DNA of 64,000 nt from Lentilactobacillus fungorum. Lineage in GTDB: Bacteria > Bacillota > Bacilli > Lactobacillales > Lactobacillaceae. The position numbers were made by a program, and so were the translations under genes. Shown piece after piece: positions 21,488-30,647 of the stretch; position 1 is the first letter of the stretch, and each line of letters begins with the position of its first letter. Location: the NCBI RefSeq assembly GCF_016860605.1, contig NZ_BNJR01000015.1, forward strand, positions 22,491 to 86,490, read 5' to 3'. The notes beneath the pieces were generated by a model. It was not told where the DNA came from. It saw only the letters and a program-made list of their open reading frames with translations, and did no database searches.

Positions 21488-22822
21488 ATGTCATATATTA
21501 ACTTCGATAGTTCTAAACTTTCCAAATTTGTCAATAAAAATGAGTTACCAGAAATCCAGGCAATGGTTAATGCCGCCAATGATGAACTTAGAAAGGGAAC
21601 CGGGGCCGGCAGTGCTTTTCGGGACTGGCTTGAATTACCCACTCAGTATGATCATGAAGAAGTCAATCGAATTTTGCAGGCAGCTAAGAAAATTCAAGGC
21701 GACTCAAAGTACCTGATTACGATTGGAATCGGCGGTTCGTATCTTGGTGCCCAGATGGCAGTGAACTTTTTGCACCACAATTTTTATGAGCGGACAAATT
21801 CAACGACACAAGTTGAATTTGTTGGCAATTCACTTAGCTCATCGTATGTAAATGATTTGCTTAATTTAGTTGGTGATGACGATTTTTCAATCAATATGAT
21901 TTCTAAATCTGGTACAACAACTGAACCAGCGATTGCATTTCGAATCTTTAGAGAAAAGTTGGTTGCCAAATACGGTGAAAAAGAAGCTAATCAACGAATT
22001 TATGTGACGACCGATAAGGCGCATGGTGCGCTTCGACATGAAGCCGATGTTAACGGTTGGGAATCATTTATCATCCCCGATGGTGTGGGTGGTCGATACT
22101 CTGTGTTGACGCCAGTTGGGTTATTACCAATTGCAGTATCCGGTGGCGACATTAAGGAACTCTTAAATGGTGCTGCCGACGCGCAACATCAATATACCGA
22201 TCCGGTTTTAGACCACAATGATGCTTATCGTTACGCGGCCTTGCGCAATATTTTGTATCGTAAGGGGTTTACTACCGAGATCCTGGAAAATTATGAACCA
22301 AATTTACGGATGTTTGCTGAATGGTGGAAGCAGTTAGCCGGTGAATCAGAAGGTAAGGACAATAAGGGCATCTATCCATCTTCTGCAAACTTTACAACTG
22401 ACTTGCATTCGTTCGGCCAGTATATCCAAGAAGGCTTACGAAATTTGTTTGAGACCGTAGTTAAATTGGACTCACCAGCCAGCGATGTGACTATTCCAAG
22501 TGCTGATAAAGATTTGGATGGCTTGAAGTATTTGGAAGGTAAAGCCTTAGATTGGGTTAACACGAAAGCTTACGAAGGGGTTGTATTAGCGCATACGGAT
22601 GGCGGCGTTCCGGTAATGACCGTTCATATCCCGGATGAGAGTGAATATTCACTGGGGTATTTAATCTACTTCTTTGAAATTGCAATTGCAATTTCTGGTT
22701 ATCTAAACGGAATTAACCCATTTAACCAACCGGGAGTTGAGGCTTATAAGACTAACATGTTTGGTTTGTTAGGCAAACCTGGATTTGAGGAAATTGGTAA
22801 GGAGTTAAATAAACGACTTTAA
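21488..22822 (+). CDS. pgi: Glucose-6-phosphate isomerase
   Basis: 444 residues, the short Gram-positive form. Signatures are [43 protein letters not shown] (PGI signature 1), [11 protein letters not shown] and [18 protein letters not shown] (signature 2 region). It interconverts glucose-6-P and fructose-6-P in the cytoplasm; in a heterofermenter it mainly serves fructose use and anabolism. AAAGGTGAGG precedes ATG 21488. It follows the kinase gene by 37 bp but has its own terminator. Confidence 0.97.
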   Translation: MSYINFDSSKLSKFVNKNELPEIQAMVNAANDELRKGTGAGSAFRDWLELPTQYDHEEVNRILQAAKKIQGDSKYLITIGIGGSYLGAQMAVNFLHHNFYERTNSTTQVEFVGNSLSSSYVNDLLNLVGDDDFSINMISKSGTTTEPAIAFRIFREKLVAKYGEKEANQRIYVTTDKAHGALRHEADVNGWESFIIPDGVGGRYSVLTPVGLLPIAVSGGDIKELLNGAADAQHQYTDPVLDHNDAYRYAALRNILYRKGFTTEILENYEPNLRMFAEWWKQLAGESEGKDNKGIYPSSANFTTDLHSFGQYIQEGLRNLFETVVKLDSPASDVTIPSADKDLDGLKYLEGKALDWVNTKAYEGVVLAHTDGGVPVMTVHIPDESEYSLGYLIYFFEIAIAISGYLNGINPFNQPGVEAYKTNMFGLLGKPGFEEIGKELNKRL

Positions 22823-22900
22823 TGTCAAAAAATAAAAGTTTGTTTGAAAATTGGAAACTATCTAAAACTACTTTTATTTTGCAGATAAGTTAGGATTTGA

Positions 22901-22948
22901 AAGACGAGGCTTTATCTCCCTTTTTAGGGTGTTGAAGTCTCGTCTTTT
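22901..22948 (+). terminator. pgi terminator
   Basis: AAGACGAG-CTT (from 22901) pairs with AAG-CTCGTCTT near 22934-22946, followed by T. The loop contains CCCTTTTTAGGGTGTTG (22918-22934), identical over 17 nt to the island repeat at 6152. Confidence 0.8.
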
Positions 22949-23016
22949 GGAACAAATAGGAAAAATGTTATAAAGTTATTGAGATAATGCGACTAAAAGG
23001 TTGGAGGAGAGATTTT

Positions 23017-23811
23017 TTGACAAAAGTAGCAATTTTTTCGGATATTCATGGTAACTTAAATGCCTTAAAAGCATTCTATAGCGATTCTAAGAAAAATGGT
23101 GCTGATGATTATTGGTTCTTGGGTGATCTCTTCGGGCCTGGACCGGATACTCAAGAGCTTTTAGAAGCATTTAAGGAAATTGAGCCTAGTGTGAAAATAA
23201 GGGGGAATTGGGAAGACTTTTTGATAAATAGTGTGCATAATGACGATAAAGAATTACCGGATTCAATTCGAATCATTGAATCGTATGTAACCAATCATTT
23301 GCAGAATCCTAAGGAAATCAGTGAAAATATTTCTAATTGGCCATTACACCAAGAGAAGACTATCAATGGCGTTAGAATTGGACTTTCTCATAATTTACCC
23401 GATAATAATAGTAATGATACGCTTTCTATAAGATCAGAAAGCCATGAACTTGTTGAACTGTTTCAAGGGCCCCGGCAAACTTTAGATATTGCAATTTATG
23501 CACATATACATCATCCAACTATGCGTTATATCGATTTGAATTGTTTGATGCCTAATGCTAAGGACTATAATTATTCTCAAGCTGATGAAAGACTAGTCTT
23601 AAACATTGGTTCAGTAGGACTGCCCTTTGATAAACCTACACATCTTTACAAAGAACGGCGGGCAGAATATTTGCTTCTTGAAATAGGTGAAGGTGGAGAC
23701 GTTTACCCACACTTTAGAAGAATTCCATATGATAATTCATTGGAATTCAAGAAAGCCAGTGAAAAGAAATTACCTTTCAAAGAGCGGTATAAAAATAGTT
23801 TTAACTTATAA
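23017..23811 (+). CDS. Calcineurin-like metallophosphoesterase
   Basis: 264 residues from a TTG start at 23017 behind GGAGGAGAG. Metal-binding motifs are in order: FSDIHGNL (D-x-H), FLGDLFGPGPD (GD-x-x-GPGP), RGNWE (GN-x-E for the usual GNHD/E), LSHNL and YAHIHHPT (GH-x-H-like), NIGSVGLPFD. YfcE/MJ0936-type proteins act on phosphodiesters or nucleotides; the substrate is unknown. No signal peptide. Between pgi and the tRNAs, close to possible integrase-site relics. Confidence 0.85.
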   Translation: MTKVAIFSDIHGNLNALKAFYSDSKKNGADDYWFLGDLFGPGPDTQELLEAFKEIEPSVKIRGNWEDFLINSVHNDDKELPDSIRIIESYVTNHLQNPKEISENISNWPLHQEKTINGVRIGLSHNLPDNNSNDTLSIRSESHELVELFQGPRQTLDIAIYAHIHHPTMRYIDLNCLMPNAKDYNYSQADERLVLNIGSVGLPFDKPTHLYKERRAEYLLLEIGEGGDVYPHFRRIPYDNSLEFKKASEKKLPFKERYKNSFNL

Positions 23812-24101
23812 GTTACCTTAAATTATCGAGAATCTTAAGTGTGCCGATAAAAGTTACCTGGAAATAGAAATTACGGTAAATGTTCACAAGATTTTTTGTA
23901 ATAAGTGGTGAACTTTTCTTCACAAAGAAGGCCTGTTTGCCAATGAATGAAAGATTAAAAAGTATCTTTATTAAAAGAGATACACGCCAATCTGAGGCCG
24001 ATGCATTGATTCTGTAATAAAAGGATATGTGATGATCCGTGCTTACCAAAATGCTTACCATTAATTACGTGTGAATCAATTTAAATCGACTTTCAAAAAA
24101 A
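23812..24101. other. AT-rich gap with possible integration-site relic
   Basis: No gene supported. It contains GTATCTTT/AAAGAGATAC (hairpin near 23961-23984) and TGCTTACCA at 24040 and 24052, 12 bp apart. That spacing and position just past the 3' end of tRNA-Gln resemble integrase arm repeats. Confidence 0.45.
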
Positions 24102-24102
24102 T

Positions 24103-24153
24103 AAAAAGCCTATTATATCAACGCTTTCGGCGTCAATCGTAACAGGCTTTTTA
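24103..24153. terminator. Terminator downstream of tRNA-Gln
   Basis: AAAAAGCCT-TTA pairs with TAA-AGGCTTTTT around an internal GACGCCGAAAGCGTT-like hairpin; T runs on both strands allow bidirectional use. Confidence 0.75.
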
Positions 24154-24160
24154 GTATCAA

Positions 24161-24232
24161 TTGGGTATACTGGGGTCGAACCAGTAAATTACGGATTCAG
24201 AGTCCGTTGCCTTACCATTTGGCGAATACCCA
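24161..24232 (-). tRNA. tRNA-Gln (CUG anticodon)
   Basis: On the - strand TGGGTATTCGCCAAATGGTA opens the molecule, the anticodon stem-loop is ACGGA-CTCTGAA-TCCGT (anticodon CTG), then T-arm ACTGG-TTCGACC-CCAGT and acceptor ATACCCA plus discriminator A. All stems pair. CCA is not encoded. Confidence 0.93.
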
Positions 24233-24303
24233 ATGAATATCACAACTAAGTATTCTATAGATTTTTTGGCGTCTTGTCAACATTGGATTTGTTTTTTTAT
24301 TAG

Positions 24304-24332
24304 TTGACAAAACCAGTTAATTTAGATAAACT
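24304..24332 (+). promoter_or_regulatory. Promoter of tRNA-Glu
   Basis: TTGACA (24304-24309), 17-bp spacer, TAAACT (24327-24332), 22 bp before the tRNA. Confidence 0.6.
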
Positions 24333-24353
24333 ATTATAGTGGTTTGAAAGCAT

Positions 24354-24427
24354 TGCCCGCTGGTCAAACTGGTTTAAGACGTCGCCCTCTCAAGGCGGAG
24401 TTACGGGTTCGAGCCCCGTGCGGGTGA
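24354..24427 (+). tRNA. tRNA-Glu (CUC anticodon), unusual acceptor end
   Basis: Anticodon stem-loop TCGCC-CTCTCAA-GGCGG gives anticodon CTC, and T-arm ACGGG-TTCGAGC-CCCGT is perfect. Most of the body follows bacterial tRNA-Glu (GGTCAAACTGGTTTAAGAC). The acceptor stem TGCCCGC/GCGGGTG ends in U1-G72 and G2-U71 wobbles instead of the usual G1-C72. Family assignment rests on anticodon and similarity; the weak acceptor end is odd. Confidence 0.75.
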
Positions 24428-24449
24428 TAAACATTGATATGATGCGGTT

Positions 24450-24486
24450 AATAAGAAGTTACCAAACTATTTGGTAACTTCTTTAT
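24450..24486. terminator. Bidirectional terminator
   Basis: AAGAAGTTACCAAA pairs with TTTGGTAACTTCTT, loop of a few bases, with T run. It serves tRNA-Glu and the convergent protease gene. Confidence 0.85.
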
Positions 24487-24513
24487 TTTCTATTATTTTA
24501 ATATTGGTTGTCT

Positions 24514-25872
24514 TTACCAATACCCCAATAATTTCGTCAACTTAGCCCGATTGATATCTCGCGAGGAAAGAGTTGCTGTTTCATAGGCTTTAGGTGCATC
24601 TGGGTCTTTGGGATCGGTCCAAGAATATTTAACCGGACTGGCAGTTGCTTCAGTTTCGTTATCCGTTGGGGCATACATGATGTCATTTTGATAAGGCGTG
24701 TGGTAAAGCCCTAAAGCATGGCCTAACTCATGTGTTATAACTGTGATCCAATAATGAGTTTCCAATGTCGTAGAAGCCGTTGCCTGCTCCTGGTTATAAT
24801 CGGCCTTTATTTGATCCTTTATCTTTTCAATTTGCGCATTGTATGCATCCTTGATGGCTTGCTGATTAGCTTCATAGCTGTTGGTCAAGTTGGTAAGTTG
24901 GGTCGTAATTTGAATCTGTTGATCAGGGGTCGTTGCCTTGGATAATTCTGTTTTGAGCTGTTGCGACTGGGCTTCATATGCTTGCTTGCTGGCAGTCAAC
25001 TTGGCATTTGTTGTAGCTAAAAATTGACTTGCTTGATTGGCGAGAGCCTTAATTTGAGCTTGAAGCCCTGGGCTAACGGTATTGGCACTCACATAATGAT
25101 CGTTTTCAAAATTCTGCTGGTTAACTTGAATGCTAAAACCATTGAAGAGACCATCCCAACCAGTAGCTGAGCCATCGCCAAATTTGACAATTAAGCTACT
25201 GCTTGGCTTGGATCCAAGCGAAAAGACCATACTGCCAAGTGCATGATTCCATTTGGAGATAGCTGCTGAAACATCATTTTCCAATGCTTTGTCTTCAACG
25301 TAAATCGTGGCATGGTTTTGAAAGAAAGTTCCCGGAACTGAAAAGTTGCCGACATTATATTGCTTATTAAAAATTTTGGCGTCCTGATGATAAACGTCCT
25401 GATTGAGGTTTAAAATTTGGTGATCTGGCTCTAAGTCTGGCGCAGCTGAAATGAGCTGGTTTAATTTAGCTTTGGTCATTGTTTTTGACGAAGACTTAAC
25501 AGTTGCTTTAGTCAAATAACCTCGCCAAATCCACCCTTTGATGCTTTGTTTGGTAGCACTCTTGGCAAAATAATAAATCCGGTTTTGCCCATTGACCCGC
25601 AACTTTTGGTGATAGTAAACGGTGAACGACTGTCGGCGATAGTTAGCCAGCCGAAACTTGCGGTGGGCAAGTTGCGCAGAATAAGCGTATGCTCGTTTGG
25701 TTGTCGTTTGATTGAGCTTAAATTTGGTTGGGCGAACTTGATGGCGCCAAATAACTTTCACTTGCTGTTGAGTTTTGGCTTTCAAAGAAATGGGTTGACT
25801 TAGAACCGTTGAAACGGTTGTAGACAATGTCGATAATAAAAGAATTGAGATGAGCTTATTTCTGAAATTCAA
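24514..25872 (-). CDS. Secreted matrixin-like zinc metalloprotease
   Basis: 452 residues. A signal peptide (1-32, ILLLSTLSTTVSTVLSQPISLKA) is followed by a basic SLAP/SH3-like wall-binding region (about 38-125, repeats such as RKFRLANYRRQSFTVYYHQKLRVNGQNRIYYFAKS). The protease domain starts near 175 and has HELGHALGLYH (381-391, all three zinc histidines and the Glu) and Met-turn IMY (398-400). A helical coiled insert of about 95 residues (268-365) separates the substrate strand region from the zinc site, which is unusual. Probably acts outside the cell; the target is unknown. Confidence 0.85.
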   Translation of the reverse strand: MNFRNKLISILLLSTLSTTVSTVLSQPISLKAKTQQQVKVIWRHQVRPTKFKLNQTTTKRAYAYSAQLAHRKFRLANYRRQSFTVYYHQKLRVNGQNRIYYFAKSATKQSIKGWIWRGYLTKATVKSSSKTMTKAKLNQLISAAPDLEPDHQILNLNQDVYHQDAKIFNKQYNVGNFSVPGTFFQNHATIYVEDKALENDVSAAISKWNHALGSMVFSLGSKPSSSLIVKFGDGSATGWDGLFNGFSIQVNQQNFENDHYVSANTVSPGLQAQIKALANQASQFLATTNAKLTASKQAYEAQSQQLKTELSKATTPDQQIQITTQLTNLTNSYEANQQAIKDAYNAQIEKIKDQIKADYNQEQATASTTLETHYWITVITHELGHALGLYHTPYQNDIMYAPTDNETEATASPVKYSWTDPKDPDAPKAYETATLSSRDINRAKLTKLLGYW

Positions 25873-26068
25873 TCCAAATCCCCCCTGTAGAAAAATAAAT
25901 GAAACAAAGCGCTTAAGAATTGGTATGCAAGCCTTTTAAGCGGCAATTCCCGGTTCTGAGCTCTTTATCCTCTTGTGGACACTGCCCCAAGAAACCAAGT
26001 CTTGCTCCCCAACGCCGAAGTATCGTAATGATTTAAAATATCGGTTCTAACATGGCCGTGGAAGTTCA

Positions 26069-26398
26069 TTATTCAAATGACAAGTCAACTAAATACTTAT
26101 GCCGTTTGATAAGATGTGACGTGGTAATCCATAATTCGTGGTAACTGGTGTCTTTTACCCGGGTTTGATCGTGAAAGTAGTCTAATAATTCATTGTTCAT
26201 TGAAATAAATTCGGCAGCCATGCGATTCACCATTAGTTTGTGTGGTGGGAAATAGATTTCTGGGTTTCCTAATTTAACCGTATCGTCTAAATACATCACG
26301 ATGGCGTTGTCGTACTTACCAGGTTCAACGATAACCCGATCAGGATGCGCTTTGATGTACGAAAGAACGTGATAGATTGTGTCAGAATTACTTGCCAT
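26069..26398 (-). CDS. Conserved-looking hypothetical protein
   Basis: 109 residues (MASNSDTIYHVLSYIKAHPDRVIVEPGKYDNAIVMYLDDTVKLGNPEIYFPPHKLMVNRMAAEFISMN). Soluble, mixed alpha/beta; no family recognised. Single gene with no operon partner; the gaps on both sides (25873-26068, 26399-26590) show no other gene. Confidence 0.65.
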   Translation of the reverse strand: MASNSDTIYHVLSYIKAHPDRVIVEPGKYDNAIVMYLDDTVKLGNPEIYFPPHKLMVNRMAAEFISMNNELLDYFHDQTRVKDTSYHELWITTSHLIKRHKYLVDLSFE

Positions 26399-26590
26399 AG
26401 TTTTTGGCCTCCATTATTTAAAGCTAACTTACCACTATTGTACCAAATCCGATGGTTGGCAGGGGTGGTTAGCTGAAGTTTTCGGTATGACTGAATTTAT
26501 GAGTCTTGCTTTATCCGGGGCATTATTCGCAGTATAATTAAAAAACAAATGACCCGTTGGTAAATAGTTGCAAAAGAAAGAAGGCTGGCG

Positions 26591-27595
26591 ATGACGTATT
26601 CTGATACGATCGCTTTGATGCACCACTTTGTAGACGATCGGATTGTTCCCGGTGTTTCATACGGCATTATTAATCAACACACGTTGACCTCTAGTTATTT
26701 TGGCCAACAAGAATTAGTGCCCGAAATACTGCCATTACAGCAAGGCGAACTATATGATTTGGCTTCATTGACGAAAGTTGTTGGGACAACAAATTTAATT
26801 CTGCGGTTATTATTTTTAGGGAAGCTATCATTGACTGATTCGGTTAGCCAATACCTACCACAGTGGCAGTCACCGCAAGTCACCATTCGACATCTATTAA
26901 CCCATACATCAGACATTGTTGGCTACATTCCGAATCGCAACCAGCTGCCAAAGGCCGAACTTGAGCAGGCTATTTTGGGATTAAGTAGTGGCCAGGAGTT
27001 GGGTAAAGTGGTCCATTATCAGGATTACAACTATCTTTTTTTGGGATGGATTGCTTCCAAAATCCTTGGTGAGCCGGTTCAGCAGCTCATTTCAAAGTAC
27101 GTGATCAAGCCACTTGGGCTTCGGCGAGCAACGTTTTGTCCTCAAAATCCCAATGAGGTAGTACCAACGGAAGTCATTGACGGACAACCCTTACGAGGGA
27201 CCGTCCATGATCCGAAAGCAAGAATTTTGGGAGCTGACTGTGGCTCAGCTGGGCTGTTTGCGCCCCTCAGTGATTTGGTTCATTTTTCAAAATGGCTGCT
27301 TGGGCAAATCCAGTATCCTCACTTTTTACCGGCTGAATGGTTGGACCAATTTTTTATTGATCAAACCCCGGGAAGGACAAAGAATCGCTCATTTGGCTGG
27401 ATTTTAAGGGAGTATGCCGGTCATCTTTATATTTTACATACTGGTTTCACCGGCACCTTAATTGTGGTCGATAAAACGGCACAACAAGCGTTAGTGTTCT
27501 TATCCAATCGGGTTCACCCCAACGCTTTAAATCAAGATTTTTTTCGTTATCGCAGCCAACTAATCCGAACGTTTATTCGAGAGGCGAATCAATAA
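26591..27595 (+). CDS. Beta-lactamase-family serine hydrolase
   Basis: 334 residues. The class C/DD-peptidase motifs are S59-L-T-K62 (DLASLTKVVGTT), the Tyr motif YNY (DYNYLFLGWIASK) and HTGFTG near the C-terminus in place of KTG. No signal peptide, so it is cytoplasmic and more likely an esterase or D-aminopeptidase-type enzyme than a resistance enzyme. ATG 26591 follows AAGAAGGC. Transcribed alone. Confidence 0.85.
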   Translation: MTYSDTIALMHHFVDDRIVPGVSYGIINQHTLTSSYFGQQELVPEILPLQQGELYDLASLTKVVGTTNLILRLLFLGKLSLTDSVSQYLPQWQSPQVTIRHLLTHTSDIVGYIPNRNQLPKAELEQAILGLSSGQELGKVVHYQDYNYLFLGWIASKILGEPVQQLISKYVIKPLGLRRATFCPQNPNEVVPTEVIDGQPLRGTVHDPKARILGADCGSAGLFAPLSDLVHFSKWLLGQIQYPHFLPAEWLDQFFIDQTPGRTKNRSFGWILREYAGHLYILHTGFTGTLIVVDKTAQQALVFLSNRVHPNALNQDFFRYRSQLIRTFIREANQ

Positions 27596-27757
27596 AACAA
27601 GTGAAGTGCCGGTAAGATCACTCAAATAAGTTAGTAGGTGAGGGTACCACAACCCTAAACGCTGTGTTGAGTAAAAGCGGATTTGCGTTATTTGAATTGA
27701 CTTAACTATTGAAACGCCATCACTGGTCATCAGCGAGGGTGACCTATTATGTAAAAC

Positions 27758-27802
27758 GCGCCTCAATTCCCCTTAAGGTAAGGAAACTGAGACGCGTTTT
27801 AA
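27758..27802. terminator. Bidirectional terminator
   Basis: AAAACGCG-CTCA pairs with TGAG-CGCGTTTT around a short CCTTAAGG centre, between the serine hydrolase and the convergent gatD. Confidence 0.75.
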
Positions 27803-27828
27803 GTTAAATGAGTTTGCATGTGAGTCAA

Positions 27829-28533
27829 TTAAAACGTATCGCCAACCTTTAAAGCTTCTGGTTGTGATAAATCGGCATCCGGATATTTACGGGTCAAGGC
27901 ATTAACTAGCACGTGCTTGGCAATTTGATTATTCCGCGCCAAAATGGGCCCGTGGAAGTATGTGCAGTAAACATTCTTGTAAATAGCGCCTTCAGTTTGA
28001 TCTTGGCCGTTATTACCATGGCCTTCTAAAACCTTCCCCAAAGGCCGCTCCCCTTTGCCAAGAAAAGTTAATCCCTGATGGTTTTCAAAGCCGTGGTAGC
28101 GTTCGCCAGTTTCTTCGTTTTCAATGACGACGTTACCGATAAAACGATGATCTTTTTGTTTATCAGTGTAGTGATCAAGCGCACCAATTCCCAACAGCTT
28201 CTCACCATTGGCACCAATGTAATAGTGGCCTAACAACTGGTAACCACCACAGATAGCGACAACCGAACCGTTATCTTCAATGAAATTGGTGAGGGCCGTT
28301 TTCTTGGTCTGAATATCTTTTGAAACAATGGACTGCTCAAAGTCTTGGCCGCCACCGAACACGACAATGTCATACTTGGTTGGGTCAAACGGTTGGCCTA
28401 AGCTCACAACTTCGGATGTTAATCCAACCCCCATTTGGTTAGCAAGATATTTAAGCACCAAGATATTTCCCAAGTCACCATAGGTGTTCATTAAGTCACC
28501 ATAGAGATGACAAACATTTAGTGAATATGCCAT
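27829..28533 (-). CDS. gatD: Lipid II isoglutaminyl synthase, glutaminase subunit GatD
   Basis: 234 residues, class I glutamine amidotransferase (CobB/CobQ type). The nucleophile is C95 in AICGGYQLLG, the His sits in YFHGPILARN, and VFGGGQDFEQ forms the oxyanion region. It supplies ammonia to MurT, which amidates D-Glu of lipid II so that transpeptidases can cross-link. It shares one base with the end of murT (TAATG), the standard murT-gatD coupling. Confidence 0.95.
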   Translation of the reverse strand: MAYSLNVCHLYGDLMNTYGDLGNILVLKYLANQMGVGLTSEVVSLGQPFDPTKYDIVVFGGGQDFEQSIVSKDIQTKKTALTNFIEDNGSVVAICGGYQLLGHYYIGANGEKLLGIGALDHYTDKQKDHRFIGNVVIENEETGERYHGFENHQGLTFLGKGERPLGKVLEGHGNNGQDQTEGAIYKNVYCTYFHGPILARNNQIAKHVLVNALTRKYPDADLSQPEALKVGDTF

Positions 28534-29879
28534 TATTCAAGCCCTCCTTTAATGAAGCCCTTGGCCGCAAAGACTTTTCTGAGGTGCAGCATGGCGGTAT
28601 ACGTCGCCAAGATGTATACTTTTTCGGTCGGGGCGTCTGGAATCATATCGACAACTTTATCTAAATCTGGTTCAACGAGATGCTTGTTGGGATCAACGCC
28701 GGCAACTTGCAGTCGGTAGGTGATATCACGGTACCGCTGACCGCCGGTGATATATTGCTTGATATTCATCTTTGGCAGCCGTTCAAAATCACCATCCCAA
28801 ATCCAACTGGTATCAATCCCGTCAGCATAATTAGCATTTAATAGGCCAATAAAGGTAAATGGTTCCTGGTCGGTTGAAATCATGTCGATGACTTGGTTTA
28901 AGCCAACTGGGTTTTTTACCAAAATCAATGTGACTTTTTTGCCATCAACGTTGATTTCCTCTTGACGGCCAAAAATGTGCTTACCTTTGCTAAAGGCCTG
29001 TTGCGTTTGGGCAGGACTCACGCCCATAAAGCGGCCAACACTATAAGCGGCCAAGGCGTTATAAATGTTGTAAACCCCGCCGATTTCAATTTTAATCGGT
29101 TCGCCATCAATTTCAAAGCTAGACGACTTGGGCGTTAGATTGGTGATTTTGTTTAACGCGAAGTTTAATTCTGGCCGCTGATATCCGCAGTTAGGGCAGA
29201 AATACTTGCCGAGGTTCGAATAAGTGATGTAGCGATAGTGAAGGATGTGTTGACACTGAGGACACAAGACCCCGTCAGTATTAGGAGTTGCCTTAACATC
29301 GCCTTCCGGTTGGTTGGCAAACCCGTAATAGATCATTGGATTAGGCAGCTGCTTAGAGTGAAAGATTGGTGCATCGCCATTGGCAATGATGGTTGCATTG
29401 GGAGCCAAAGCGACCCCGTTTAAAATTTTTTGGTAAGTCGTGTAAATTTCGCCGTAGCGATCCATTTGATCGCGGAAAATATTGGTAAAGACAAACGCTT
29501 TTGGTTTGATATACTTTGTTACCATGATGACATTTGCTTCATCAACTTCTAAGACAGCTAACGGGCGTTTATTCCGCGTTCGCGGCGCGTGAAGAAATGT
29601 TGTAATGATCCCTTGTTCCATATTAGAACCAGTTGGGTTGGTCAAGATATTTTGGTATTTTTCTTTAAGCACTTGAACGGTTAACGCAGTCGTTAAAGTT
29701 TTACCGTTTGTGCCGGTGACGACGATAACGTCATAATTTCGAGCTAAAGTTTGTAAAATATTTGGGTCTAATTTTTTAGTGATTTTGCCGGGCAGGGAAC
29801 TGCCGCCCTTGAAGAAAGTGTGTAAAAACCAGTAAGATGATTTGCCGGCAACAGTTGCAAATGAACTTTTTAGTGACAT
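28533..29879 (-). CDS. murT: Lipid II isoglutaminyl synthase, ligase subunit MurT
   Basis: 448 residues, Mur-ligase fold. The P-loop is VTGTNGKTLTTAL, the central domain holds VLEVDEANV, and a Cys4 zinc ribbon typical of MurT (CPQC...CPNC) follows. The C-terminal DUF1727 domain carries KNPVGLNQVIDMI, NANYADGIDTSWIWD and ATYTAMLHLRK. With GatD it makes D-isoglutamine in peptidoglycan. ATG 29879 follows AGGAGTAAT. Confidence 0.95.
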   Translation of the reverse strand: MSLKSSFATVAGKSSYWFLHTFFKGGSSLPGKITKKLDPNILQTLARNYDVIVVTGTNGKTLTTALTVQVLKEKYQNILTNPTGSNMEQGIITTFLHAPRTRNKRPLAVLEVDEANVIMVTKYIKPKAFVFTNIFRDQMDRYGEIYTTYQKILNGVALAPNATIIANGDAPIFHSKQLPNPMIYYGFANQPEGDVKATPNTDGVLCPQCQHILHYRYITYSNLGKYFCPNCGYQRPELNFALNKITNLTPKSSSFEIDGEPIKIEIGGVYNIYNALAAYSVGRFMGVSPAQTQQAFSKGKHIFGRQEEINVDGKKVTLILVKNPVGLNQVIDMISTDQEPFTFIGLLNANYADGIDTSWIWDGDFERLPKMNIKQYITGGQRYRDITYRLQVAGVDPNKHLVEPDLDKVVDMIPDAPTEKVYILATYTAMLHLRKVFAAKGFIKGGLE

Positions 29880-30055
29880 AAAATTACTCCTTAAGCTAAG
29901 TACCTATCGTACTAATCAAAAACTAAGTTTATCATATGGAAGCGGGTTTGAACACGGTTTGGCCTATCTGACTGGAAAAATTATCAGTTATATCGATATT
30001 CGATGGAATTTTCTGTATAATGGAAAAGAAGCTTTGAAGGGAAAAGGTGGATATA

Positions 30056-30628
30056 TTGGCTCAATTATTTTATCGCTATGGCGCCATGAACAGTGGCAAG
30101 ACGATCGAAATCATTAAAGTCGCTCATAATTATGAAGAGCAAAATAAAAGTGTTATCATTATGACTAGTGCGCTTGATACTCGTGAAAAACAGGGAATGA
30201 TTGAGTCACGAATCGGACTAGAACGCAAGGCTGATCCAATTTTTGAAAAGACCAATATTTTTGAGCGGGTTCAGGAATTAGATCCGAATGCGAGCTGCGT
30301 GTTAATCGATGAAGCACAGTTTTTAACAAAGAAGCACGTTTTTCAATTGGCAGAAATTGTTGACGAGTTAAACATTCCGGTTATTGCTTTTGGATTGAAA
30401 AATGATTTTCAAAATCATCTATTTGAAGGCTCTGAATATCTCCTTTTATATGCTGATAAGATAGAAGAGATGAAGACAATTTGCTGGTTTTGCGGTAAAA
30501 AGGCAACTATGAATTTACGTTTCCATGATGGCAAGCCGGTTTACGAAGGTGAGCAGATTCAAATGGGCGGTAATGAGTCTTACTACCCGGTGTGCCGGAA
30601 ACACTACTATAATCCACCTATCAAGTAA
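30056..30628 (+). CDS. tdk: Thymidine kinase
   Basis: 190 residues from TTG 30056 (AAGGTGG upstream). [15 protein letters not shown] is the canonical opening with the P-loop at 9-16. The lid and zinc cysteines are ICWFCGKKA and PVCRKHY; the general base lies in IDEAQFL. It phosphorylates thymidine for salvage. Divergent from murT. Confidence 0.95.
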   Translation: MAQLFYRYGAMNSGKTIEIIKVAHNYEEQNKSVIIMTSALDTREKQGMIESRIGLERKADPIFEKTNIFERVQELDPNASCVLIDEAQFLTKKHVFQLAEIVDELNIPVIAFGLKNDFQNHLFEGSEYLLLYADKIEEMKTICWFCGKKATMNLRFHDGKPVYEGEQIQMGGNESYYPVCRKHYYNPPIK

Positions 30629-30647
30629 CAAAGTGAGGAATTAATTA

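Noticed and set aside
23813..24061. 82-codon - strand frame after the phosphoesterase
   Set aside because: No ribosome site, low-complexity composition, and it overlaps the AT-rich gap with hairpins.
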